Below are positions 39,474 through 51,691 of a DNA stretch of 64,000 nucleotides, piece after piece. This DNA is from Bathynomus jamesi (Eukaryota; Arthropoda; Malacostraca; Isopoda; Cirolanidae): contig JAJOZX010009461.1 in assembly GCA_023014485.1 (NCBI GenBank), positions 1 to 64,000 of the forward strand. Direction: 5' to 3'. The translations under genes were made by a program, and so were the position numbers. The notes below the pieces were generated by a model. That model saw only the letters and a list, made by a program, of their open reading frames with translations, was not told the DNA's origin and did not search any database. Numbering within the stretch: position 1 is the stretch's first letter; the number at the start of each line of letters is the position of its first letter.

Positions 39474-42278
39474 GTTAACCCCTCCGGCTATGGCCCTGGG
39501 TTTGTTCGAAGTCGACGGGGGTTCTGGTTGGGAGGCAGCAAAGGATATTTCTCGCGATAGTTTTTTCTTTTATAATATTCTAATTTTTCTCTCACTATAG
39601 GGTCGACAGACTGTTAATTCTTCTCTTTCTATGCCACTGGGTGAGTTAGGAGGATTCCGTGAAAACTTACTAAATTCTCTGAGGATTCCCTGATGCTTCT
39701 TATAACGTATTCGGGAAATTATTTTTTCTCAATTGACTGAGTTCTCGGAATAGAGCACGGCTCGAAGGAAAAGATTAAAAAAACTTCGTTTACTGTAGTT
39801 TATTTCTAAAAATGTACAGGTAGTGCTCTGAATTTACAGGGGTAGAGGTTCGACCTCTTTCGACCATGGCTCAGGCCGGAATCTAAAAATTAAGGAGGCA
39901 AGGGGCCTCTGTCCCCTTCTCGCAACAAGGCTGCTAACAAGGGAGTGATTCGAAGTAATTGAAGTCGGAGTGAAGAAGGGAAGTGAATTTTACAATTACA
40001 TGCTTTATACATATAATCTAAATTTTGGGGGAATGCAGTTTGAAGATTAATTTTCCCCCCTTTAAAAACATGATCAGATTTTTGAAAGATTCCAAATAAA
40101 AATTTAAAAAATACAACTAAAAAATAAATAATCATATTTTCGCCGAGTATGCATTTCTAAAGGGCGACATAATTTCGTAGTACATTAAGTACAATCCAAG
40201 TACACCCTGAGTACATTGTAATTTCGGGTTTACAACAATTATGATTATAATTATGGATTAGTTCATACTCACTTAGTATCGTTTAATTACCCTTCCATTT
40301 AAAGTACATTATTACAATATATATTAAATTATTATCGTTCAATTAAAGTTTCATTAAAGTACACTACAAGTTATTATCATTAATTACAGTTTCATTAAAG
40401 TACATTACGTCGTTTACAATTCTTACAGTGTTTTTATATTTATATATGGTTATTAGTACAACACAAAGTACATGGGCACATACAGTATATATTTACACAA
40501 CATGACACACATGATAATAAGTTATAAATTTGAAATCAGAGGTAGAGGAGGTCTTTCGTTTTCAGATGTTCGATTTATGCTGTGATTAGCGAAATTTGAC
40601 CACTTGCCTAAGGGTTTTCGAGTTCATTGCGGGAGGCGAAATAATTAAAAATAAAAAGTAAAAAATAAAAAATAATAATACATGAGAACGTATTTGGACG
40701 ATTTTGAACGAACAGGTACGGAGGCATAAAGTTTTGTACCATTTCGTAGATTGACACGAGTAAAAATGAATATTTAATAAAATTGATATAGGATAATGGT
40801 CAAGATAGGACATGGATGTATGAATGAACAACATATAAATAATGACGTATAGAGTGTACAGTTTTCATTTTTTTGTTAAAGAATTTCTATACATTGTATA
40901 CTAGAGATATGATGAAGGGAAATTAATGACGGGAAAATGTGAAGGGAATTAAGTTACTTTATGACGTCGTAGTTATTTACTTCATACGTACAGTATAACC
41001 TGTATAAGTCATTATTGGGGGATTTAAAAGAAACGAATTAGAGACAAAGAGTGGGTATTAAGGACTAAGAAGTACAACTACGGATTCCAATCCTGTTATA
41101 TGCAATGTGTATGCATAATCTAGGTTCGAGGGTGAGATGCAAGACAACCATAATTAATTATAATAAATTCTATAACAAATGAAAAATGGAAAAATGGATA
41201 CGACTAAACCATAGAAATGGTAGATCGTAGAGTTGTGACAAACAAAAATAGAAAGCAACAAATGAAATTTTTATCCAAAATAGCATCAGGCGACTTTGGC
41301 TCCTCATGTAAAAATGGCTATGGATTATTCATTTTTACAGTGCTCTCACCTTTAGAATGATATTAATAAAATAATATAATACAATACAATTGAGAAAATA
41401 ACATCCTAATGAATTCAAATTAGATGATGACGAATTTTTCTTTACATTATGAATTTTATACATTTATACAGAACAAGTGATTTTGGGTGGTTGAGTACAA
41501 CGCGCAGTAATCAAATCTTTAGCATGACACTGCTTAGAGAGCTATTTAAACTAAAAATTCAAAGATTAATACTTTAATTTATGCAAACAGAATACAAGGA
41601 TTAATACGTTAATTTAGATAAACAATTAAGTTAGACAAACAATGATATTGTTAAATTTTTAACAAAATTTTATTTTTCTGTGGGAAAAATTACATACATT
41701 ATGAAGAGTACGTAAAAGGGAAAAATATAAATTTTAAAGTTCAGGAATTTTTCAAAGTTACCATGATCGTACAATCTATAAACTAATTTTATTGACTATT
41801 GTAGGTAAAAATTGAATTACGTAATGCATGATGTATAGACCTGTGGTCAATTGTGTATTTGTGTGTATTAGGTACAGAGTTAGTGGTTGAGGATATGTCC
41901 AAATGGGGAAAAGGGATTTATTGTTGAAGTTATACGTAAATGCGCATACGTATATATACGTGTACGTAGAACATGAGTATTGAGTATGTGGATTATGAGA
42001 GTGATTGGTTCATCCCGTGAAGAAATAGATCATTAGTGGTCATTGGTGGATTAGGATTATGTCCGTATATATATTTATATATACACTTTAAGGAACACAT
42101 TAGCTTTGGTTAAAATAACTTATTAAATGCATGAACAAAAATTTATATGTAGTAAGCAAAAATAATTAAGATTAAATAGCATAGTTAGCACTTACACGCA
42201 TTGAATAGTTTATTGTGATATCCAATGATTTTAGCATAAGGTTTGTGTGTGTATATAGTATATATGTGTCAATACGTG

Positions 42279-42309
<31 letters not shown>

Positions 42310-44917
42310 TGTGTAAGGATTCGGGAAGTTTTGTTGAATTAACAAAGTTATATAATAATTTAAATTGAGAGTAGGGTTATAGAATCTTTTAAGTTTAAGT
42401 CAATTATTATTATTATTATTATTATTATTATAAAATCCTTTAAGTTCAAGGTAGTATTTAAGTATTTAATTAAATCAGTTACACGTATTAAGGTAATGAA
42501 AAAAAACGCACTTAGAGGATCTTACAAGTAATGAAAGTAAATCTCACGGTATTAAAATTTAAATTTTAACATGGAATTAAATTCGACTAGTAACATTCCT
42601 AGCCATATATGAGTGTGTCAAATTGACTATAATTTTCGTTTAATGCCTCAACAGATGGTATAATAATAATTTAACGATAATTACTCAATATTAATTGAAT
42701 AAAGAAAATGAAAAATACAAATTAAAAATAGAAATCAATTATGCATTTTAATGAGCTAAACATATAATATACTCAAAATTAAAGTAAATCCGGCCAAGAA
42801 TAAAATAAGTTATTGAAATGGAAGGAAAGCATTTCGAACAATTTTTTTTTATAATTTCAGGTAAATTTTACATTAAAAATTATTTTTATATAAAAAAAAT
42901 ATAAAAAGGTTTAATAATTTAAACGAAAGAGTATGATTTTTCTACTTAAGTAGAAAAATCATACTCTCGTTAAATGTTGATAGAATTTCAATTATTTGAT
43001 ATTTTAGTCTGAAAACTTGTTTGCATATACAGTAGATAAATACATATGTTTTATTGTGTAGAAGTTTTATTAAAATTAAATGACAAAATAAAAAAACACA
43101 ACTGAAATTTAGTGTATGTGCGGTCATACGGGTAAATTTCCCGACCATACAGAGCAGCATAAATTAGGTACATGATCGATTAATTATTACACAATTACTC
43201 TCATATAATCACAATAATTATAAAAATTGTTACGAACAATTGTAAAAACGCTTTTGTTACAATTAATAAAATATATAATTTTACCTATATATATATGCAA
43301 CAATGGTTTGAAAAAAAAAAAGACAAATCTCTCAATTTCCTTACAAAAAAAAAAAAAAGGTTAAACTAAAGACACAAACCGGTCAATTCAGGTTGAATTT
43401 AATTATCTTTTACAACAAAAAGAAAGGTTGAATTAAATTCTCTTAAACAACAAAAAAGAAAAGTTGAATTCAGTTGACGACATTGAAATGACTTGAGACT
43501 TGAAAACTGACTTGGGACTTGAAAACTGACTACAATTGTCTTGGGACTGACTACAGCTTTTTTTAAACTAACTAAAAAATTTTTGAAACTACAATTTTTT
43601 TGAAACTGGCTACAACTTTTTTGAAACTGAAACTGACTTGCAACTGACTACAAGTGACTTGCAACTGACTGACTTGAAACTGACTGACTTGAAACTGACT
43701 GACTTGAAACTGACTGACTTGGAACTGACTAACTTGGAACTGACTAACTTGGACCTGACTAGCAACTTGAATCTGACTTGCAACTTGAAACTGAAACTTC
43801 TAACTTGAACTCTATCAAGTATCTTCAAACTGAACTGACTGAAATTGACTGCACTTGAACTCTATCAAGTAGAGTCTATTATTCTCTGGGTTTTGTTGTC
43901 CCTCTTGGAAGCAACCAACTAACTGAAACTAACTGAAATGGACTGCACTGAACTGCTATCAGTGGAAACTATTAATCTCTGGGGTTTGGTTGTCCCTCTT
44001 GGATACAACAAACTGAAACTGAAAACTAATTTGCAACTTATTTGCAACTAAAACTGACTTGGAACTGATTTGCAAAAGATTTGTAACTAAAACTGACTCG
44101 AAACTACTTCAAGTATCTCTATAAATCTCTGGGGTTTGGTTGTCCCTCTTGGATGCAACCAACTGAAACTGAAAACTGAAACTGGAACTTGAAACTGCTT
44201 CAAGTATCTCTATAACTCTATAAACTCTCTATAAACTCTCTCTTTCTTAATTTGCAAGTAAATTCAATTCAATAATTTGAAAAAAATTGTAAACAAAATA
44301 TAAATGTAAACAAACATTTCACTCAAATGTACGCGAAGGTACGGTAATAATATGCTTGGTACATTAAATAAAATTATACTATACTAACTATAATACTGGA
44401 AATAACTGACAATTAATCTCTGACAATTAACTCTATGACTTTTAACTTTGTGACTTTTAACTTCTGTGAAAATCAACTTCTGTGAAATAACTGTTTCAAT
44501 AAAAAAAATGTATCACTGGTGTCTGAAATGTTCAGTTTCTTGTTAACACTGGCTTGATACTCATTATTAACTGTTAATAATACTGACTTTTCAAGTGTAT
44601 ATAAATTACTTAAAAAAACAAACTCTGTACTTAACATTTCTACGGCGAAATCCTTGGAGACGTCTCTTGCTGGCTACTTGTTCTTGGATGAAAACTAGGC
44701 GTGGAGAATTTGGAGTCGCGACACACCGGTTCAAGGGGGTATTGACGAACGAGAAGTCGTGACACGCCGGTCAACTGGTGGGTCTTATTATCTTGGTAGT
44801 AGGGTCGCTACAATGTTTATCCTGATGCAGGGTAATTTCTATCCTGACCAAAGAGTGGCTACTTGTTAAAATCCTGGTTAAAGGGTAATTTCTATCCCGG
44901 CCATTGGTCGCCAGTCT
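39474..44917 (-). repeat. Satellite B monomer 2
   Basis: A 5444 bp copy, nearly identical to monomer 1 over most of its length. Visible differences are short: (GT)n and (ATT)n lengths, one fewer 15 bp unit, and a few bases near 42775, 43030 and 43270. It includes the segment at about 39710-39790 that monomer 1 lacks. Structured core about 39845-39950. Confidence 0.9.
42767..43156. mobile_element. Second copy of the satellite B insertion with palindrome
   Basis: Same insertion as at 37301-37690; the 40 bp palindrome is at 42928-42967. A few bases differ (for example five extra near 43030). Confidence 0.55.
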
Positions 44918-46792
44918 GTTAACCCTCCGGCTATGGCCCTGGGTTTGTTCGAAGTCGACGGGGGTTCTGGTTGGGAGGCAGCAAGGATATTTCTCGCGAT
45001 AGTTTTTTCTTTTATAATATTCTAATTTTTCTCTCACTATAGGGTCGACAGACTGTTAATTCTTCTCTTTCTATGCCACTGGGTGAGTTAGGAGGATTCC
45101 GTGAAAACTTACTAAATTCTCTGAGGATTCCCTGATGCTTCTTATAACGTATTCGGGAAATTATTTTTTCTCATTGACTGAGTTCTCGGAATAGAGCACG
45201 GCTCGAAGGAAAAGATTAAAAAAACTTCGTTTACTGTAGTTTATTTCTAAAAATGTACAGGTAGTGCTCTGAATTTACAGGGGTAGAGGTTCGACCTCTT
45301 TCGACCATGGCTCAGGCCGGAATCTAAAAATTAAGGAGGCAAGGGGCCTCTGTCCCCTTCTCGCAACAAGGCTGCTAACAAGGGAGTGATTCGAAGTAAT
45401 TGAAGTCGGAGTGAAGAAGGGAAGTGAATTTTACAATTACATGCTTTATACATATAATCTAAATTTTGGGGGAATGCAGTTTGAAGATTAATTTTCCCCC
45501 CTTTAAAAACATGATCAGATTTTTGAAAGATTCCAAATAAAAATTTAAAAAATACAACTAAAAAATAAATAATCATATTTTCGCCGAGTATGCATTTCTA
45601 AAGGGCGACATAATTTCGTAGTACATTAAGTACAATCCAAGTACACCCTGAGTACATTGTAATTTCGGGTTTACAACAATTATGATTATAATTATGGATT
45701 AGTTCATACTCACTTAGTATCGTTTAATTACCCTTCCATTTAAAGTACATTATTACAATATATATTAAATTATTATCGTTCAATTAAAGTTTCATTAAAG
45801 TACACTACAAGTTATTATCATTAATTACAGTTTCATTAAAGTACATTACGTCGTTTACAATTCTTACAGTGTTTTTATATTTATATATGGTTATTAGTAC
45901 AACACAAAGTACATGGGCACATACAGTATATATTTACACAACATGACACACATGATAATAAGTTATAAATTTGAAATCAGAGGCAGAGGAGGTCTTTCGT
46001 TTTCAGATGTTCGATTTATGCTGTGATTAGCGAAATTTGACCACTTGCCTAAGCGTTTTTGAGTTCATTGCGGGAGGTGAAATAATTAAAAATAAAAAGT
46101 AAAAAAAAAATAATAATAATACATGAGAACGTATTTGGACGATTTTGAACGAACAGGTACGGAGGCATAAAGTTTTGTACCATTTCGTAGACTGACACGA
46201 GTAAAAATGAATATTTAATAAAATTGATATAGGATAATGGTCAAGATAGGACATGGATTTATGAATGAACAACATATAAATAATGACGTATAGAGTGTAC
46301 AGTTTTTGTTTTTATGTTAAAGAATTTCCATACATTGTATACTAGAGATATGATGAAGGGAAATTAATGACGGGAAAATGTGAAGGGAATTAAGTTACTT
46401 TATGACGTCGTAGTTATTTACTTCATACGTACAGTATAACCTGTATAAGTCATTATTGGGGGGATTTAAAAGAAACGAATTAGAGACAAAGAGTGGGTAT
46501 TAAGGACTAAGAAGGTCAACAACGGGTTCCAATCCTATTATATGCAATGTGTATGCATAATCTAGGGACGAGGGTGAGATGCAAGATAACCATAATTAAT
46601 TATAATAAATTCTATAACAAATGAAAAATGGAAAAATGGATACGACTAAACCATAGAAATGGTAGATCGTAGGGTTGTGACACAAACAAAAATAGAAAGC
46701 AACAAATAAAATTTTTATCCAAAATCGCATCAGCCGACTTTGGCTCCTCATGTGAAAATGACTATGGATTATTCATTGTTCATTTTTACACA
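44918..46792 (-). repeat. Satellite B monomer 3, partial
   Basis: It starts at GTTAACCC and stops at the end of the ATGTAAAAATGAA-type inverted repeat, directly at a microsatellite. The last part (about 46050-46750) has more base changes than the two full copies, as expected at an array edge. Structured core about 45290-45390. Confidence 0.88.
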
Positions 46793-46793
46793 C

Positions 46794-46834
<41 letters not shown>

Positions 46835-46930
46835 GATATATACATATATATACACATATATGTATATGTATATATGTATACATATATGTATATATACATA
46901 TATATGTGTATATATGTATATATACATATA
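46793..46930. repeat. Microsatellite (TA)n/(TG)n between inverted satellite ends
   Basis: The tract sits between ATTGTTCATTTTTACA (46777-46792) and its reverse complement TGTAAAAATGAACAAT (46931-46946). It marks the switch from minus-oriented B to plus-oriented D. Confidence 0.93.
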
Positions 46931-49234
46931 TGTAAAAATGAACAATGAATAACAGGTCAACAAAAAAAAATTTTTGTTTCGTTGCCAAGGAAATTCGTAC
47001 GAATTTAGGGTACTTTGGGGTCGCTGAATTCCAAAATGAAAGTAGTTTTTCCGATTTGGCTCTAGTTCTTGAGATAATGAATACCCTCAATTAATAGGAA
47101 ACGTAACCACAACGCGTGCATATGGGAAACTACCGGAACATTCTAGATGGTGAGACCGAATAAAATGCCATTATGTATTTCATGTGTTTACTTTTGTATG
47201 ATTTGAGACAATTTCAATGCGATTTGTAAGTAGGCTCCGCCTGAACATTAAATTTTTTGCATTTTTACGTTTCAATGGGGTACCAATTATCTCATAAATT
47301 AGAGCCAATCTAGCAAAACCGATGTCATATTCGGAATCAGCACCACAAAGGTACCCCAAAATCACTAATATGATTGGCAATAAAATGAGTGGTGACCAGT
47401 GTAATCAATATTAATTTTTACATGAGAACCAAAATTGCTTAACGCGAGTTTGGATAGAATTTTTATTTGTTGCTTTCTATTTTTGTTTCAGTGTCACAAC
47501 TGTACGACCTACCATTTCTATGGTTTGGTCGTGTCCATATTTCCATTTTTATTTGTTATAGAATTTGTTATAGCTGATTGTAGTTGTCTTGCATCTCACC
47601 CTCGTCCCTAGATTATGCATACACATTGCATATAACAGGCTTTGAACCCGTAGTTGTACTTCTTAGTCCTTAATGCCCACTCTTTGTCTCTAATTCGTTT
47701 CTTTTAAATCCTCCCAATAATGACATACACTATGACGAAATAAAATACCTTAAATTTCCTTCACCGTTTCCATACCTTGAACACTGAATCACGTGTTTAG
47801 TATTTGGACACCTTCCGTATTCAATGTATGGTAAATTCTTTAATAATAATAATAAAAAACTTCATTCTCTATACGTCATTATGCATATGTTACGTAGTAT
47901 AAATATTACTATTCAACCATATTCCTATATACGTCCATATCTTATCTTGACAATTACCCTATATCAATTTTTATTAAATATTCATTTTTTACTCGTGTCA
48001 GTCTATGAGATGCAGAACTTTATGCATTCGTACCTGTTCGTTCGAAAACGCGCAAATACGTTCTCATGTATTCTTTTTTTTATTTTTTACTTTTTTATTT
48101 TTAATTATTTCGCCTCCCGCAATGAACTCGAAAATGCTGAGGAAAATGATCGAATTCCGCTTATCAGCATAAATCGAACATCTGAAAACGAAAAATCTCC
48201 TCTCGCTCTAATTTCAATTTATAACACATTATCATGCGTTATGTTAAATCATGTGTGTCATGTATGTATAAAATATCTCGTATGTGCCCATATACTTTGT
48301 GTTGTACTAATAACCATATATAATAACCATATAATAACTATATATAAATTAAAACATTGTAAAAACAAAACAAAAAGTTATAGTAGCTGTTTAATTGTAA
48401 TTAAATGTAATAATTTAATATATTATGTAATAATGTACTATAAATGGGATTGTAACTAAACGATACTAAGGGAATGTGAATTAATCCATAATTATAATCA
48501 TGATTGTTGTGAACCAAAATTACAACGTACTCAGTGATGAACTTAGATTGTACTTATGTACTACTACGAAATTATATCGCCTTCAGAAATGTATACTCGG
48601 CGAAAATACGATTAGTTTTTATTTTTTGTGTTTTAATTTTTATTTGGAATCTTTCATCTGATCATGTGTTTAAAAGGTGGGAAACTTAACCTTCAACTGC
48701 ATTCCCCAACATTTACACTTATATGATACATGTAATTGTAAAATTAACTTAACTTCATTACTTCACTCTTATTTGGTCACTACTACGAGACTCCCTTGTT
48801 AGCAGCCTCTCTGCGAGGAGGGGGCAGAGGCCCCTTGCCTCCTAAAATTTTTTAGATACCGGCCTGAACCATGGTCGAAAGAGGTCGAACCTCTACCCAT
48901 GTAAATTCACAGCACTACCTGTACATTTTTTAGAAGTAAATTACAGTGAGAAAAACTTCTGATTTTTCCCCTTCGAGTTTGGCTCTCTTCCGAGAACTTA
49001 GTAAATAGAGAAAATAGTTCCCGAGAAGTTATAAAAAGAAAATCGGCGAACTGTCAGAGAAAGTATCACAGTATTATAGAAGGAGAATAAATAACAACTG
49101 TCGACCCTATAGCGAGAGAAAGAAATTAGAATATTATACAAGAAAAGTATCGCGAGAAAATATCCGTTGCTGCCTCCCAACCAGAACCCCCGTCGATTCG
49201 AACCAACCCCGGGCATAGACGGAGGGGTTATAAC
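46931..49234 (+). repeat. Satellite block D, plus orientation, diverged
   Basis: The block covers the same part of the monomer as B monomer 3, from the inverted repeat to the GTTAACCC motif, but reversed, and is interrupted by a MITE (46952-47401). Its sequence mixes features of A and B/C: TTTAGTATTTGGACACCTTCC as in A, and the TATGGTTTGGTCGTGTCCAT segment as in B and C. A 211-codon open frame at 47824-48459 covers AT-rich satellite with no recognisable domain and is not shared as a frame by other families, so it is not called as a gene. Structured core about 48785-48900 (reversed). It ends GGGGTTATAAC, two bases longer than the motif elsewhere. Confidence 0.82.
46952..47401. mobile_element. 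450 bp MITE, TA target duplication
   Basis: It splits the satellite inverted repeat between GAATA and ATCAAT. Flanks give a TA duplication (46950-46951 and 47402-47403). Ends ACAGGTCAACA and the reverse complement of the other end CACTGGTCACCA match at 9 of 11 places. Inside, 47009-47083 and 47284-47360 form a longer imperfect inverted repeat, about 80% alike by eye. No transposase is encoded. TA target and inverted ends fit Tc1/mariner-like or similar DNA transposons; the family is not identified. Confidence 0.6.
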
Positions 49235-49312
49235 ATATATATATATATGTGTATGTATATTATACATATATATGTGTATATATGCATATATACATATATA
49301 TATGTATATATG

Positions 49313-49378
<66 letters not shown>

Positions 49379-49454
49379 ATATGTTATATATATATATATA
49401 CAAATATATATGTGTGTGTATATATGTTATATACATATATATAATATATATAAT

Positions 49455-49487
<33 letters not shown>
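49235..49487. repeat. Microsatellite (TA)n/(TG)n
   Basis: Begins directly after the GTTAACCC-type end of block D. Includes an uninterrupted TA run at about 49319-49371. Confidence 0.95.
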
Positions 49488-49772
49488 CCCCGCAAGGGGG
49501 TTCTAAGCTCGTGCTCTTGAGTGCTCTTTGTGCTCGTTTGTACGTGCTTGTTCCTGGAGGTTTCACGTGCGCCCTCCCGGCCCTAGCACCCAAGGATGAT
49601 GGGCTCGACCCTGCAGTCCTTGTCATCCTTGGTCTTTTTCCACTTCGACTGTCCCTCCACTCTTTCTTTTTCCTCTGTCTTTTCCTCTCACTTTTTCTTT
49701 GTTTTTTCCGCTGAGATATGCCCTTTAAATAGAGGCGAATCGGTTTCTTCCTGAACTAAAAAAAAAAAAAAA
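49488..49772 (+). mobile_element. Retroelement 3' fragment, second copy with A tail
   Basis: Bases 49622-49772 match the tail at 33491-33637, including the pyrimidine-rich stretch, GAGATATGCCCTTTAAATAG and a final run of about 15 A. Upstream (49488-49621) is different GC-richer DNA beginning with a CCCC-GCAA-GGGG hairpin and is not recognised. Two copies with a shared 3' part and unlike 5' parts fit a 5'-truncated retroelement or two related elements. No coding part is seen. Confidence 0.5.
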
Positions 49773-49864
49773 TGTGTGTGTGTGATATATGTATATATAC
49801 ATATATCTAATATATATATATATGTGTATATATGTGTATATACATATATATATATATATGTGTG
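49773..49864. repeat. Microsatellite (TG)n/(TA)n
   Basis: Follows the A tail of the retroelement fragment. Confidence 0.93.
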
Positions 49865-49971
49865 GTTACCTCATTTTTTCATTTGTTTCGTTCTCTCTCG
49901 TCTTGCGCGGAATATCTCCTATACAAGCGTCGTTCTTTACGTTATTTTACTGCGTGTTCTTTGCAGTTGAA
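49865..49971. other. Unrecognised 107 bp island between microsatellites
   Basis: Mixed-composition sequence with no repeat elsewhere in the window, no frame of note and no clear RNA fold. Possibly a remnant of another 5'-truncated retroelement. Confidence 0.4.
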
Positions 49972-50160
49972 TGTATACATATATATATGTGTGTGTATAT
50001 ATAGTATATATATATAATACATATATATATATGTGTGTGTGTGTGTATGTATATATACATATATATATATATATGTGTGTGTGTATATGTATATATACAC
50101 ATATATATATACATATACATATATGTGTGTGTATATATGTATATATACATATATACATAT
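49972..50160. repeat. Microsatellite (TA)n/(TG)n
   Basis: Directly borders the 3' end of PLE copy 1. Confidence 0.95.
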
Positions 50161-50229
50161 GGGATGAATTTAACAATTAAACACGTGAAATGAATGAATG
50201 CTGCAAACCCACAAGGAAAAAGAAAAACG

Positions 50230-50275
50230 ATTCCAAGGCCTTTCGTGTATTCAAAGCTACAACTCGTCAGGGAAT
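50230..50275 (-). ncRNA. Small hammerhead ribozyme, PLE copy 1
   Basis: Read on the minus strand: stem I ATTCC (50275-50271) pairs with GGAAT (50234-50230), a perfect 5 bp stem. The core CTGACGA is followed by G (50270-50263), a bulged stem II (GTTGTA with TACAC), then CGAAA with tttc at 50241-50244. Stem III is the palindrome AGGCCT (50241-50236), followed by T at the cleavage position (50235). All invariant core bases are present. With a self-complementary six-base stem III and no loop, it would work as a dimer, as described for small hammerheads of Penelope-like elements. It lies about 190 bp after the reading frame. Confidence 0.8.
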
Positions 50276-50468
50276 GAAGATAAAAGGCGAGATGCCCATA
50301 AATATATACAATGTACAGGAAAAACAAAACAATTAGCACATAATTAACAAGGGGTAATGAGAGGCAAAAGAAATTTTAACATGATATCGTCAATTTTATA
50401 CGTCCCCTAACTGTTATTGAAATTGTTTTTAAAATGAATAAATGCACATTCTAGAATATTTCTTTCTA

Positions 50469-51682
50469 TTATATCTCTGTTTTTAAAAGCGCTTTAGAAC
50501 TATCCCACTTGATGCTATGGTTACATCTATACATATGGTTAAATAAACCATTGGAAGTATTAGCTGTTCTACACGCATATTTATGCTGTTTTACCCTAAT
50601 ATCTAACGTTTTACCGGTTTGGCCTATATATACTGAGTTACATTGTGTACATCCGATCGAATACACACAACCAACAACATTATCAGGACTATTCTTTATT
50701 AGGCGTGATTTAACAGTATTATTATACTTAAAGATTACATTAATGCCAATTGCTTTAAGTACAGTTGGAAGGTATTGAAAATTAACATGGTAAGGTAGGC
50801 TAAGGATATTTTTACGCTGAAATTCCTTTACAATTACATTATTATAATACCTATTCTTGGCTTTCTTAAGACAGTTATCTAAAAATGAAATAGGATAACA
50901 TAATTTAGTACCAATATTCATGATATTGCATAACTCGAAATCTAAAAATTCAGGACTGACAACTCTCAATGCTCGAAGAAACAGCAGAGAAAATAGAGGA
51001 TTTAATCGAAGGATGATGGTCAGAATAAAAATGCACATAAGAGTTATTATTAGTAGGCTTACGGTAGACTTCATATTTGAACTGATTAGAGCATCTCCAA
51101 ATTTATAGATCAAGAAAAGATAGGCTTCCATCATTTTCTTTTTCAACTGTAAACTTAATACATGGGAATAAATTGTTGAGCCTACCAAGAAATAAGTCCA
51201 CGTCCAAATTATTAGGCCAAAGGCATAAAATATCATCTGTATACCTGTACCAAACCAGTTTAAAATTAACAATCGTAGGCAAAATTCTACTTTCAAAAAA
51301 TTCCATATATAAATTAGCTAGTACAGGTGAAAGGGGATTTCCCATAGCCAATTCAAACGACAAAGCATAAAACTTATTTTCAAACTGAAATTTACAATCT
51401 TTGACACAAAGCTTAATTAACTCAATAAGAGTGTTGTGTTGAACAGGGAAAGAATATTCAGAGATCTTATCTTTTAAAAAATCAAGTAGGTCATCAACAG
51501 GGACTTTTATGAATAGCGAGCATACATCGAAGCTTACCAATTTGAAATTAGGGTCATTAGGGAATTTCAGTTTGTCAATAAGATCCATGCTATTTACAAT
51601 ATGACTCAGAAACAGAGCCAACTAACGGCGTTAATAAACGAACTAACCATTTTGATAGTTTATAGGTTACGGAGCCCACTGA
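50469..51682 (-). pseudogene. PLE polyprotein: reverse transcriptase plus GIY-YIG endonuclease, broken
   Basis: The RT part (51103-51621) shows motif A as VSFDVCSLF with catalytic Asp, motif B as MGNPLSPVLANLYMEFF and motif C as WYRYTDDILCLW. Upstream codons in another frame (about 51625-51680) read a YKLSKWLVRLLTPLVG-like stretch typical of PLE RT, so a frameshift lies near 51600-51620. Compared with copy 2, a base change makes a stop (TAA, 51103-51105) right after SFLDL, about two bases are lost near 50983, and one base is gained near 50510 inside the endonuclease. The GIY-YIG part (VGCVYSIGCTQCNSVYIGQT, then DIRVKQHK) is present upstream of the last shift. PLE RTs belong with telomerase; this copy is dead. 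Confidence 0.85.
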
Positions 51683-51691
51683 GCTAATAAT

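Larger units (their letters stand above)
50161..51682 (-). mobile_element. Penelope-like element fragment, copy 1
   Basis: A 5'-truncated PLE on the minus strand. It holds the reverse transcriptase from before motif A to the C-terminal GIY-YIG endonuclease, then about 300 bp of 3' sequence with a hammerhead ribozyme. Its 5' end (51682) abuts the 5' end of copy 2 in opposite orientation. Its 3' end abuts a microsatellite. It extends about 40 bp further 3' than copy 2 before the microsatellite. Inverted and tandem partial copies are common for this retroelement class. Confidence 0.85.

Noticed and set aside
47824..48459. 211-codon open frame in block D
   Set aside because: AT-rich, low-complexity, no domain, and the matching satellite DNA in A is interrupted by stops and frame changes. 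Kept only as a remark.
50509..50778. Frames antisense to the PLE endonuclease (also 52123-52389)
   Set aside because: Mirror shadows of the real PLE frame.
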